Below, piece after piece: positions 54,190 through 64,000 of a stretch of 64,000 bases of DNA. The notes under the pieces are model-generated. The model saw only the letters and a list, made by a program, of their open reading frames with translations. It made no database searches and was not told the DNA's origin. The stretch is from Symsagittifera roscoffensis (taxonomy: Eukaryota > Xenacoelomorpha > Acoela > Convolutidae), in contig NC_087067.1 of assembly GCF_963678635.1 (NCBI RefSeq), positions 1,054,001 through 1,118,000 on the forward strand. The letters run 5' to 3'. Every line of letters begins with the position of its first letter. The first letter of the stretch is position 1. Both the position numbers and the translations under genes were made by a program.

Positions 54190-55420
54190 TTATTGTCGTG
54201 TGCGCAGTCAGTACAAGGTCTTTTTTATAATTTATCACAGCCATTTCCCAGATCAGACATTGAAAAGCACAAATTCACAAAAGATTTTAAAATTAGAGCA
54301 GCCGTAGCAGTTGAGTCAACTCGACAAACAATTTTTTCCGTTCACAGAGACATAAACAGAGAAACTGCAGCAGTGATACGAAACTATTCATCCAATCAGT
54401 GAACCTTCAACAAAGTCAAGCGAGAGTGATGGCCAAAAAATGCCAAAACCAAATTGCATAAAAGATTTTGAAGTTCCAGAGATGATGGGAACGACTCACA
54501 GTGGCAAACAAATTGTTCGTTTTGACTCTGAACCAGATTATACTGAGCGAAGTATGGTTTCTACCATTTTTCTATGACTGAATTTTCCTAGTGGTGCTGA
54601 TGTTTGGTTTGGCGACGGCATTTTTTCAAGAGCCCCGAATGTCTTTTTTTAAACAAACACAATATTCGCATCAATTGAAGAAGTTCCCGTCCCTATTGCC
54701 TGTGCATCACTTTCAGATAAGAATGAAAAAAACTGATTTTGAACTTTGAACGGTTTCGAAATGGAGTGTTCCATAGGAGTAACCATTGATTTCAAAATGA
54801 CGGTCAAAAATGCAATTACCTCTCAATCCAAAAATTTAAAAAACCAATTTGCTACTTCCGTATGTGACAAAGCGTCTGGCAGTACGCTCAATCTACTGGA
54901 AATACAAATAAAAATAGACTTGGCTAGATTTTCATGGGCGTATCCGAATGATACTTATTAGAGCTTACTTGCCCCTGAGTGAAGTTTCCACTGCTTTTGA
55001 AAACCTCCAGAAGACATCCTCTTTGAAGACTTTACCGATCTTCAACTATTCTGAAGACAATTACTTTGATCGAATTTTTTGCGGGGCGGCAAACAGAGCG
55101 TGTCAAAAACCCATATTTGACTTTGACAGTTGGAGTTTCCATCATTTTGTCCCAACGGGGCATCCGATTACCATAAAACAATGCAGTTGAAAGCTGGAAT
55201 AGCGTTTTTTTTTTAAAATTCATTAACGAAAACACCCTTCGTTTCCCAAGATCATCAAAAAGTTGGAAGATGAACAAAAAAACGCTGAAACCCTGAAAAA
55301 AGTGTGCCGGGCAAACACAGTCTCATTTTAAAAAATTGAAATATAATAAACTAACAAAGTTTTTTCCGAGTAAATTGCAGCTGTCGAGCCGAGTAATCTT
55401 CTCAGTTTCCTAAGGAGGTG
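54190..55420 (+). pseudogene. decayed MULE-type transposase
   Basis: Reading across stops on the plus strand gives the order of motifs of MULE transposases. First comes a Lys/Arg-rich lead (FKIRAAVAVESTRQ, 54290). Next is VWFGDGIFSRAPNVFF near 54610 (cf. the WF.DGTFK..P..F motif) and IFASIEEVPVPIA. GVTIDFKMTVKNAI in the 54746-54961 frame corresponds to the catalytic DFE region, with Lys where Glu is expected. AYLPLSEVSTAFENLQ and PIFDFDSWSFHH follow in 54948-55190. Numerous stops make it a relic. Terminal repeats were not found. I did not reconstruct the protein. Confidence 0.6.
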
Positions 55421-57639
55421 CAGCAGCAATATTAAATTCTGCCAAAAATTCATTTAAATATCCAATTGTCTGCAGTTTATGTCGCAAACCAATGTTTCAA
55501 TAAAATTTTTCAAGTTGAAATTTTTAAAGAAAACTTCGAATTTGATCTATACCCCTTTTTGAAAACGGCAAAATGATCATGTTTCCCCATCTTTTTCCTT
55601 TCTGACCCAGCTGAGTCATTTCATATCAAATTTGGCTTCTTTTATCCAATTTTGGGTTTTTTGTTTTGAAATTTCAATCAAATTAAGAAACTTTTTTTCC
55701 GACCCGAATTGTGTTTGCCAACTTATTGATCTTAAAACTAATCGTTTCACAGCTTGGCCAAACGCGCTGTGAAGGTTCATTTAATTGCTTTTTGAAATTC
55801 GGTCTCGCTTTGACTGTTTTATGATTATTTTCTCCACATATAATGTAATAAAAGAACAATCAAACGGACTCAAATCATCAAAGCATTAAAGATTACAAGG
55901 TCGAACCAAAGAAAACACTTTCAGACATTTTTGTCTGGGACACAAAAGTCTGGTACAGTTTTATAGTTTGTGACAGTCGTGTCATGGACTCAAATGGCTG
56001 GGACAAATGTCTATGAACCATTTTTCGCTTCTTGTTAATTATTCGTCCAAAGACTTAAAGTAAAGTTAGAGTCGCTATGAAATGCAATAAAGTCCTTTCG
56101 AGACAATGTTTTTAAACCTAATCTAAATCTCTCAACAGAAATTAAAAGTACAGCTGATTGAGCAGAAATATTTGCCGAGAAAAATACTGCATTTCAAATT
56201 TATCTCGTTAAAAATGTTTATTGGCTTTACAGCATTGACAAAATATTTCAGTTTTTCGGGATATAGAAAATTGGTGAAACCTTTCTATCTGAAATGAAAG
56301 ATCAGGGTTAATATCTGTCTTTGCCCGAGACTTTTTTTCAATCGATTACTAATCACAGAACTAGGCAAGTTTTGAGAGTTTAGCTCATCCGAAACCGTTC
56401 AATAACTTCTCTCAAAAGAAGTAACTGAATTCAAAATGATGCGCCAAGTTTTTTTAGGCACCCAGAAGTGAATAAGTCATCGAGATCAAAGACAAAAGAG
56501 AAGATCCATTTTGAAACCGTGTTTCACTTCAAATGGGTCACTCTTTAAAGATTGGAACCCAAAAGATCCGAATACGAATCAAAAGTATGGTTAAGTTTTC
56601 CTTAAATGCATCCGCTTCGGAGCAATTAGTTCACTTCACAAAGCACCGAAGGAAATGGTAATTAGCAGGTCAGCCTTCGGTTTCCTCCGAGTATAAAAAA
56701 CGAACTAGATATCGACAAAAGATATTTTTTTAAAAAGGAAACATTGAAAAAAAAAGCATCGTCAAAGCATCATTATTTTTGGTGCTGATAGTTTGAACTT
56801 GTAATTGCAGTCAGATTTGAGACTAGAGGATGCCTATTTCCGGCTTCCCATTTCCTAGTACTGACATTTAGATGAGTATGTATCATAGTAGCAGAGGGCA
56901 TACGTAGTGTTTTCAATCTCTTTATCTCCTTTGTCTGCTGTGAGCTTAAAAGTATCAAAAGGATATTGTTTACTGCAGTTGTAGCCCCAAACAAAGTACG
57001 CTTTTTATTATTTTGGCCATATATGGCCATATATGGCCATAAATTGTCTCTTTCCCTGAGTTAGTCATGACTGCAGCTCACTTTTTGGGGGTAAATTCCA
57101 ATTTGTTTATTTTCCTCTCTTGTTGTTTAAAATTGTAAGACTGTAAGCTGCTTTTCAACCGCTTGTACCCGTGGGCTTAACTTTTCCTGCCGTCTGGCTG
57201 AGTTCACTTAGAGATTGGTTATCGCTAAACTGATTAATACCAATGCTATTATTAGGATAAACAAAACAACCCCCCGAATAACTAGAAGTAGTAAACAACG
57301 TGCCGCGAGACATAAATATGCAGATAGAGTTCGAATAAGTTAAAAGGATAATCTCGTTGGTCGAATAAACAGTCAAAATTAGATTTGTTTTTCCCAAAAC
57401 ATCTTTAGAACCAGTTTAATTTTATGTGGATTAGTTTCACAACTTAGTTTTATTTCAATACTTCAAAAACGTTGCAAACCAAATTTGTTCCGAAATCTTT
57501 ATGTTTGATTCAAGACGTTACCTTAAAAAAGTGTTCGCTTGAAACTAGAAGTTTTTCATGATTCTGCAAACGAGAGCTAGTTTTATCGGCGGACCTGAAA
57601 ACAAGATTAGAGATGCGAATTACACTATCAAGGTAATAA
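55421..57639. other. no gene seen; 10-bp tandem repeat at 57013-57042
   Basis: AT-rich. At 57013-57042, TGGCCATATA repeats three times. No splice-bounded frames were found. Confidence 0.45.
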
Positions 57640-57875
57640 TTCAAAAAAAAATCGGAAATTTTGTCAATCTTTTTTTAGGTCGACCAAAATGACTTTCTGA
57701 GCTCTCTCGAATCACTATAAGAACCCTATTTAAAAAAACAGGCAAATAATTTTTGAAAAAAAGGCATTTTTGCTGACTTTTTGGAAAAATTTGACCAAAA
57801 AATTGCTTTTTTTTCAGCGAGCGCTCCTCCCTCAAAATTAGGTTATATTCGCGCCATGGGCGCCCTGACAGTCAT
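57640..57875. mobile_element. degraded hAT-type MITE fragment
   Basis: AGGTCGACCAAAATGACTTTC, GAGCTCTCTCG and GGCGCCATGGGCGCC-like core words match the family at 32161. The terminal repeats are gone. Confidence 0.5.
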
Positions 57876-57952
57876 TCACAATCGGAGGTGTTAAAAGGGT
57901 AGCACAGGAGAAAGTATTTATTTCTGATGCATTTTCTGTTGTAAAAGTTTGA

Positions 57953-58152
57953 AGAAGTTGACATCTATTGTGATTGAGATTGCAAGAAAATGTCTAAAAA
58001 ATAGTGTCCAAAAATAAAGTGCAAATAATTGAATTGTCGATACGAAGACTCAAAAAGTTGACATCTATTTTGACTGAGATTGAAAAAAATGTATAAAAAA
58101 CAGTGTCTGAAAAATAAAGTGTAGAAAATTGAATTGTCGATACGAAGACTCA
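57953..58152. repeat. 100-bp tandem duplication
   Basis: The segment ending TACGAAGACTCA at 58052 is followed by a second copy ending identically at 58152. The two differ by scattered substitutions. Confidence 0.9.
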
Positions 58153-59399
58153 TTTTTGGCAGACCAGAATATTTGGAATGCTTCGTATAAATTTGTGGCA
58201 GACGAGAATAATTCATTCATCGGTGCTGCAATTAAAAAAGGCGACGGTTGAGTCAAAATAAAACGAGCAGCCGAGTAATTACAGACAACCTAATTTTCAT
58301 GCAAAACATCTCTATTTTAAAAATATATCTTTTACTTATTTAGAGTGATATGACACTTAATCTCATCTTCAGTGGGTTTCATTTTAGCATTTACTCAACT
58401 TTGAAAAGATAGTTTCTAATTAACTATTCAAAATTGTTCAAATCGATAAATTAAAGGTTACATTTGCATAGCAACCTTTCACATTGACAACTGTCAGATA
58501 ATATTGTCTATTTGCGAGACCTATTTTCATCCTATTTCCATAATTCGGCTCCAGTTTTGCATTTCCGATTGGCATTTTTAAAACCCTGTTGGGGCCGTCA
58601 ACTGTCTGTAACATTTAGAAACATTAAAAGCAACTCTATTTTGTCCCAAAATAAAAGAGTTACGAGATCTACAATTCTGTCATTTAAGCTATTATTAAGC
58701 TAGCACTTCAAAAAAGGCAAGTCTTTCTTTTTTCCCTCGTGAGAGGGCACGTGGTATGCTATCGATGTTTGATTGATTTGAAATATGGCCATTTAGGGCT
58801 GTTAGCGAAACAACTCTGCTTTTGATGAATACATCTCGCATTGACATTTGCAAAAATTGACCAATTATGTTTCCCTCCTTCAGTTGAATGGTGTAAATTG
58901 AAATTTTCTTCCTTTTTTTCATTCTTCTTTCACTTTTACCCTCTGACTTTTTGAGGGGCATTATAAATAATTAAAGGTAAGGAAAAGAGTGTGTCCTTAC
59001 AAAGCCCAGTTGGCACAACGCTCGAACAACATAACTTTTTCCTTTCTAATTTTAATCCATTTTCAGAATCTGAATCCAAATTTTTGCTCAATTTTTGCTC
59101 GCACAATTTTTACTTCATTATTTTCTACAAAAAGGGCCAAAATTGTCAAAAAATTGCTTAATTTTATTTTTATTTTAAAAATTGATGAAGATATAAATTG
59201 ATTCGGCTTGGCGAGCGCCATGCTAATGCTATACCATCTGCCTTTCCGGTTGGCTATTGTGAATTTCTTAGCGGCTATTTTTTCAACTAGTCTCGGAAAA
59301 TTGAGACAGAATTTCAATGGAGATCGGTTACTACGCTAGAAGGGTGACGTCGCGTTAATTAAAAAGAGAATCTTGTGTCTGCCATTTTGAGTTTTTAAA
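58153..59399. other. no gene seen upstream of the RGS gene
   Basis: AT-rich sequence with chance frames. A CRE-like TGACGTCG is at 59344-59351. Confidence 0.4.
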
Positions 59400-59550
59400 C
59401 GAATCAGATCTCGCTGACTTCCCAGAGAAAAAGACACACCATTTTCAGTCAATCAGTTGCAACGGTGCAATAGGGTAATTTATTATTTTATTTTCAACTT
59501 TTTTGTTCTCATCCGCAAAGGAGCGGAAAATTGAAGCTAATTCTTATGAG
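59400..59550 (+). promoter_or_regulatory. possible 5' untranslated first exon of the RGS gene
   Basis: GC is raised here, and the stretch ends with a strong donor, ATGAG|GTAAGT (59551). A matching acceptor TTTTCTTCAG ends at 60445, which would place the 60573 ATG about 130 bases into the second exon. The CRE-like TGACGTCG sits 50-60 bases upstream. This is inferred only from splice sites and position. Confidence 0.35.
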
Positions 59551-60572
59551 GTAAGTTTTCAATTGACGTCAAAGGAAAAGTTGACTTGCATAAACGCACA
59601 AAAAATAATAAGTCTAATTCCAAGAGGCGATATTAATTCAATATTATTTCGTTTCCGCTTGCTAATTATCAATTTCTGATGAGTTTAACTTCCTTACTAT
59701 AATTTTCATAGTAAATAACTGAAGCTCAAGTAAGTTAGTCGCCTTTTTTTATTTTTAAGCTTCTTATACTTATACTATTAAGTTGAGATTTTAATAAACT
59801 CTCAAATCCTGAGGTAAACCTTCTTAGAAATCAAAATTTTATAAGCAAGTAGAACACTGGCGTTTCAACATTGAATCTCAATCTTACATATTTTGAGGAC
59901 GCAATAAGTTTTTTGCAGCAGTAAACGATCAATCGATTTTTATTGTCAAAAAACACCAAAAAACCTTTTGCCTATTTTACGTGATTGTTTCACTATGAAT
60001 GAATTTTTTTGTAATATAGTTTTTTTCTCTCAAACTAGCTTAATTAAAATGCTTTGAAGCAGCTTAACTGGGAAAGACAATTTCGAAACTGGGTTTGCAG
60101 TTATCAAATTAGCTGATCTGAAATTTTTCTGAAAAGGCTAGAAAAAGTGTTTAGTTGCCGTTTTGCTCGAATTGAAGCAATTTGACGCAATTTGTTCACA
60201 ACTTAAGGAGATTCTCATTCATTGTCAATCAACACTTCACAACTCAGTTGGGAGAAAAAGTAAACATACTTCAGAAGGATATTCAAATTTTTTCACACCT
60301 CCGCTTAAAGAGTTCTTCAGTTTTCTTTTCACCTCCGGAAAACTAAAGTTGTTGATGTAATGCAAATGCACCATCCATATTGTTGATTGAAATAGTCTTA
60401 CGCGTGAACAAAATCTTAAATCAGGTGTGAACTTCTTTTCTTCAGGTGATTAAGACCTAAATTTTGAATTCATTAGTGTTCAAGAACCCTTTAAAAGCAG
60501 TTTTGAAATTCAAAACAACAAATCTCATTAGATTTGATTAGAAACTCCAATAACCTGACAACTTTTCAAGCC

Positions 60573-60629
60573 ATGAATTCTCCTAAACTTCAGCGAGTTT
60601 TATCAACCACCGCAGTTGCAGCTACAAGA
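60573..60629 (+). CDS. RGS-domain protein, first coding exon
   Basis: ATG at 60573 in the context AAGCCATGA opens 19 codons (MNSPKLQRVLSTTAVAATR), ending at donor GTTAGT in phase 0. The next exon starts in phase 0 with Lys. No longer in-frame ATG lies upstream. It gives a short basic, Ser/Thr-rich N-terminus without a signal peptide. Confidence 0.7.
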
Positions 60630-60802
60630 GTTAGTTTTTTTAAGAAAAGTTTTGAAAATTTAAATTAAAACATTTTTTTTTCATTCTTAATGTCTAAAAG
60701 AAGTTTTTTTTTTAAAAAAAAATTGTCAATTGCTTATTATCAAAACTACTGAAACTGAAACTCGTTAAAATTTTGTTGTTATAATGTTTTGTTTTGTTTT
60801 AG

Positions 60803-61189
60803 AAAAGTTCGCTTGGTTTGAAGACATTGTCTCAAAGACAGACCACCTTCTGCTACACAGTGAATCCAAGCACAGTCAATCTTCAGGCAAAGCAGCCGAC
60901 AAATAAGAAGTTGGCCGACAGTTTCAAGTGTTGTACGCACGCCATGTTTCCAACTTCTGCGCTAGACCACGCCCCCGTCAAGCTCCAAAGGGGGGCTCAA
61001 AATGTGCACCCCCTCGCAACCAGGTCTTCCTTGCTGCCCCAGGATCCAATGGTGGCTGAAAAAGAGGCAGCTAATCAACCAGAACAGTTTGTGACATTTG
61101 GACAGGTTGAGTTTTGCGAGACACCTGTGAAAACAAAAACCAGCCGACGTACCAGCCTCGGAGCTTTTATTCAGAAGATCAAGCAAAAC
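60803..61189 (+). CDS. RGS-domain protein, second coding exon (N-terminal region)
   Basis: The exon lies between acceptor TTTTGTTTTAG and donor GTAATT. It is 129 codons in phase 0 at both ends. It begins KSSLGLKTLSQRQTTF and ends SLGAFIQKIKQN. It holds Ser/Thr-rich and polar sequence with a central LDHAPVKLQRGAQN stretch. No domain was recognised; it forms the long N-terminal extension before the RGS domain and may carry targeting or phosphorylation sites (SRRTSLGAF looks like a basophilic kinase site). Confidence 0.85.
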
Positions 61190-61409
61190 GTAATTATCTT
61201 GACATAGCTAACATTATAAAATCAGCATCAAAATAGGAAAACTGATGAAAAACAAACAGAAACAATCATAAATTATTAAAAATATCACAACTTAGCAGAG
61301 AAATTTTTTTCTGGCGAAAAAGTGGAAAATATGAGAACGGACTTGCATTTTAATTATGACTAATTTTTTTCATATTGCAATTTATTAAACATTTCTTTTG
61401 TTGCTTCAG

Positions 61410-61821
61410 GACATTTTGAGTTCTCATGGATCATCTAAGCAGAAGTTGGATGTATGTTCGACCCCAAGTCAGTCGAGTGTGCAACTGGCGGCATCGGGCA
61501 AAGATCAAAGCGATTGCAACACCACGACGACCACCAAACTGCTTAAAAATAGCAGCAAGAAACATCATCAGGTGCTCAAGACTCAGAGAAGCAACTCCAT
61601 GTCGATGAATAGAAACCGAAACATTTTCACCACTGGCAAAAACAGCGTCAAAAACAACTGTGACCGATTGAACAGTAATAAACAATGCAGCGTGAACGAG
61701 GATGATTCCACAACAGAACAAAACAACTACAACAACAACAACTGCAACAACACCTGTTCTCCAAGTGAGCAAGTGATTGCTGAAATGAAAAAAGGATTCC
61801 TGAACGTTCTTAGATCTCAAA
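61410..61821 (+). CDS. RGS-domain protein, third coding exon (low-complexity linker)
   Basis: The exon lies between acceptor TTGCTTCAG and donor A|GTGAGT. It is 137 codons plus one base. It starts DILSSHGSSKQKL and is rich in Ser, Asn, Thr and Gln with poly-Asn and poly-Thr patches (NNYNNNNCNN). It ends EMKKGFLNVLRSQ, an amphipathic segment that corresponds to the first helix of RGS domains. Phase 1 at the end matches the next exon. Confidence 0.88.
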
Positions 61822-62081
61822 GTGAGTTATTTATTCAATAAGGACATTTATTAGCTATTAATTTTTATATTTATTAGGTTTTTTTAAACTAAATTTCCGT
61901 ATTGAGCTAAAACAATTTTACTTCCACAAAAAATATTGGAAGTAATTTTTAAATCAAATACCAACTATTATATTTTACTAGACATTCTTAGACTGATTTT
62001 GAGTTTAATTAGAAATAAATGAGCAAAGATTAAAATGCTTTTTTCTAACGAGTATTTTATTATGAGTGTTTTTTTTCATAG

Positions 62082-62331
62082 GTGCTCTCCCATTATTCCA
62101 TCAATTCCTAGTCAAAGAATTCTCAGAGGAAAATCTCGAGTTCTGGATGAATGTGGAACAGTTCCGGGGAATGGAAGACCCAGTGGATAGAATGGAAAAA
62201 GCGGAAGAGATCTACGAGACATTTGTGTCAAATTGTGCCCACAAACAAGTGAACATGGATGCCAGATTACATTCGGACATCAAAAGCAAAATGGCCATTG
62301 CAACCACCAGTAACAACACCAGCTGCTCAAG
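62082..62331 (+). CDS. RGS-domain protein, fourth coding exon (RGS core)
   Basis: The exon lies between acceptor TTTTTTTCATAG and donor GTAAAA. It is 250 bases, completing Ser at both junctions. It encodes the hallmark LPLFHQFLVKEFSEENLEFW (about residues 287-306 of the protein), followed by EQFRGMEDPVDRMEKAEEIY and VNMDARLHSDI. RGS domains accelerate GTP hydrolysis by G-alpha subunits. The Asn of SEEN, which contacts the G-alpha switch regions in characterised family members, is kept. A polar insertion (ATTSNNTSCSS) sits where other RGS domains have a short loop. Confidence 0.95.
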
Positions 62332-62523
62332 GTAAAAACAACAGCATCAAGTTATCGCCTACCCCCTCCCCCACCCCCACCCTCATCCCCCTCTAAACAG
62401 ATCGAGAAAACAGACAGCTTCAGTCCAAAAAAGTCTTCTTAAATACGAATCCGAGTTATTAAATTCGAAGACTTTTGTGCGTCTCTTGATTAGCGTGTCT
62501 AAACTTGTTTCTCTGTGTTACAG

Positions 62524-62653
62524 CACTCTCTTCAACAATGCTCAAGACGCAACCTTCAAATTGATGGAAAGAGACAGCTACAAGCGATTCCTGGAAAGTC
62601 TCCATTCTCAGAATCAGATCAGCTCCCAGAATCAAAGCAACGGGAAAAGATAA
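62524..62653 (+). CDS. RGS-domain protein, last coding exon
   Basis: Acceptor CTGTGTTACAG precedes 62524, and the stop TAA is at 62651-62653. The first base completes Ser. The frame reads TLFNNAQDATFKLMERDSYK, then RFLESLHSQ, the characteristic AQ..I..LM..DSY.RFL end of an RGS domain, and a short polar tail to Lys-Arg. Joining the five exons in phase gives 411 residues. The domain sequence does not let me choose between subfamilies; ENLEFW with IYETF and VNMDA is somewhat R7- or R4-like. Confidence 0.94.
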
Positions 62654-62701
62654 TTGAGAAGAGCCAATTCCAACTGCGCTATTTGCTATAAACTGTATCG
62701 C

Positions 62702-62707
62702 AATAAA
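62702..62707 (+). terminator. poly(A) signal AATAAA of the RGS gene
   Basis: AATAAA lies 49 bases after the stop codon, which sets a short 3' UTR. Confidence 0.75.
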
Positions 62708-63425
62708 TGCAATATCATTGGGTCAATTGCGGCAATAAGCCGATTAATGTGTCCATACTGATAATAGATTTAATTTTGTTTAGTTTACTTAAAGTTTTGT
62801 TTAGTTAAAGTCTATATTTGATAATAATTGATTCTTTCTCAAATATTTGGTTTTTAACAAACAGCAATGAAATTTCAACCAAAGTTTTTTACCAAAACGA
62901 ATAAAAAAACATTTAAAAGGTTTTGCATATTGATTCGCAGATTCAAAAGATATTTAAAAATTGTTCCAGTGACCAGAAAAGTTAGTTTGAGTTTTTTTTC
63001 AGTTTTAGTCCATTTTTTTTTGCTTTTTTTCTCGTCATTTTTTGACAAAAACATTCGCTTGCTCTGCCTATTTTATTGCAGTTGTCAAATACTCCTTGAA
63101 TTGCACAGTAACCGGCTATTCTTGTTTGTACATGTACTTTATGCTTCCATAATAAAATCTAATGGATTAGCCTTATGGATTAGCCCTTATGGATTAGCCC
63201 TTAATATAGTCTTATGGATTAGCCCTCCAATTGGAACCTAAACTGCAGTGACTCAGAATTAAAAGTATTTCTCTGACCCATGGAAAAAAATTTTCGGTCT
63301 AAAGCATCCGTCTGCAGCATAGACAATGCTTCCAATAAAATGTGTCAAAAAGCCATTCGTTTTTTCATGAGTTATATCAGAATACCACTTATTATGAATC
63401 TCTTCTGCTGAAAAATTATTAGATT
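62708..63425. other. no gene seen; ATGGATTAGCCCTT short tandem repeat
   Basis: At 63162-63225 the word ATGGATTAGCCCTT recurs about four times at 14-27 bp spacing. The rest is AT-rich. Confidence 0.6.
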
Positions 63426-63774
63426 CAGGGGCGGATCTAGGATTTTCTCGAGGGAGGCGGATTTTCAAAAAGTCCCGAAAATTTTGTCGACATGTTTGTT
63501 AGATCGACCAAATTGATTTTCCAAGCTCTCTCAAAGGACTACAAAAACTCTCTTTTGGCCAAAATTTCTGCGCCGTAGGCAAAATTTTGAAAAAACAGGC
63601 AGAAAAAAGCGTTTTAGGCACTTTTGGAAAACTTTTACCAAAAAAAAACACATTTTTTCGGCTCGTGCTCCCCCCTTACAATTAGTATAGATTGGCGCCG
63701 AAAAATTTTAGGGTCCGTTACCAGAAATGGATATCTCAAAATAGTACAAAGGGAAATCCCTAAATCCGCCCCTG
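63426..63774. mobile_element. hAT-type MITE, 349 bp, with 8-bp target duplication ATTAGATT
   Basis: It starts CAGGGGCGGATCTAGG and ends CCGCCCCTG, with exact flanking octamers ATTAGATT (63418-63425 and 63775-63782). It contains a single copy of the segment that is triplicated in the 32161 copy. It is non-coding. The exact duplication marks it as one of the younger copies. Confidence 0.93.
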
Positions 63775-64000
63775 ATTAGATTCGTCTAATTTTTAAAAGT
63801 TTTATGTAGTAGAAACTAAAGCATGAATTGCAGTTTGAGTGAAATTGTGGCAATTATTCTCGGAAAACGAAAATTTTGTGACCTAAGTGTGGGCTGATAT
63901 CAGAACCACTGACTCTCAATATTTTTAGAGCGATTCCAGAAGAGAAAAAACTTTAACTTCAGATATTTTTCAAAAAAAACTAAGTTTTTCGTGGCCCGCG

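Overview
This is an AT-rich, gene-poor, repeat-laden invertebrate-type animal genome window. It has spliced genes with GT-AG introns, Ty3/gypsy-class LTR retrotransposons, short non-autonomous DNA transposons, microsatellites, long homopolymer G/C tracts and one 200-N assembly gap. The sequence does not let me name the species. A GPCR and an RGS protein with animal-style domain architecture argue for a metazoan. Nothing looks bacterial.

Layout. 1-7048 (minus): the 5' two thirds of an LTR retrotransposon with an apparently intact Gag-Pol frame that runs off the left edge of the window, an extra 155-codon upstream ORF, a long leader and a candidate 5' LTR. 7.2-9.1 kb: decayed transposon debris, a perfect 61-bp x6 tandem array that contains a splice-acceptor-like sequence, and a GC-richer stretch with a possible terminal exon. 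11.4-31.8 kb (minus): a multi-exon seven-transmembrane receptor resembling the GPR157/cAMP-receptor-like group. Five exons join in phase, and a sixth, extracellular-type exon lies at 31.7 kb. One of its introns has been invaded by a 7.7-kb gypsy element (21199-28874). 34467-40529 (minus): a second full-length but decayed gypsy element with paired LTRs and an ATATA target-site duplication. 40.6-59 kb: satellite-like arrays, fold-back hairpins, a tRNA-derived SINE, the assembly gap, a decayed MULE-type transposase and an unexplained GC-shifted island. 59.4-62.7 kb (plus): a five-exon gene encoding a 411-residue RGS-domain protein, with a poly(A) signal. 63.4-63.8 kb: a clean hAT-type MITE.

Functional reading. 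The two recognisable host genes both belong to heterotrimeric G-protein signalling (a receptor and a GTPase-activating regulator), but they are about 29 kb apart on opposite strands and nothing shows they are co-regulated. The rest is a transposon landscape of several ages. The 21-29 kb gypsy element has nearly identical LTRs, while the 34-40 kb element has LTRs differing at roughly one site in ten. The most unusual feature is that both of these elements start Gag exactly at the LTR/primer-binding-site junction, so the tRNA primer-binding site itself encodes Met-Ala-Gln. Coordinates of exons were set by hand from splice consensus and reading phase; no similarity search was run.
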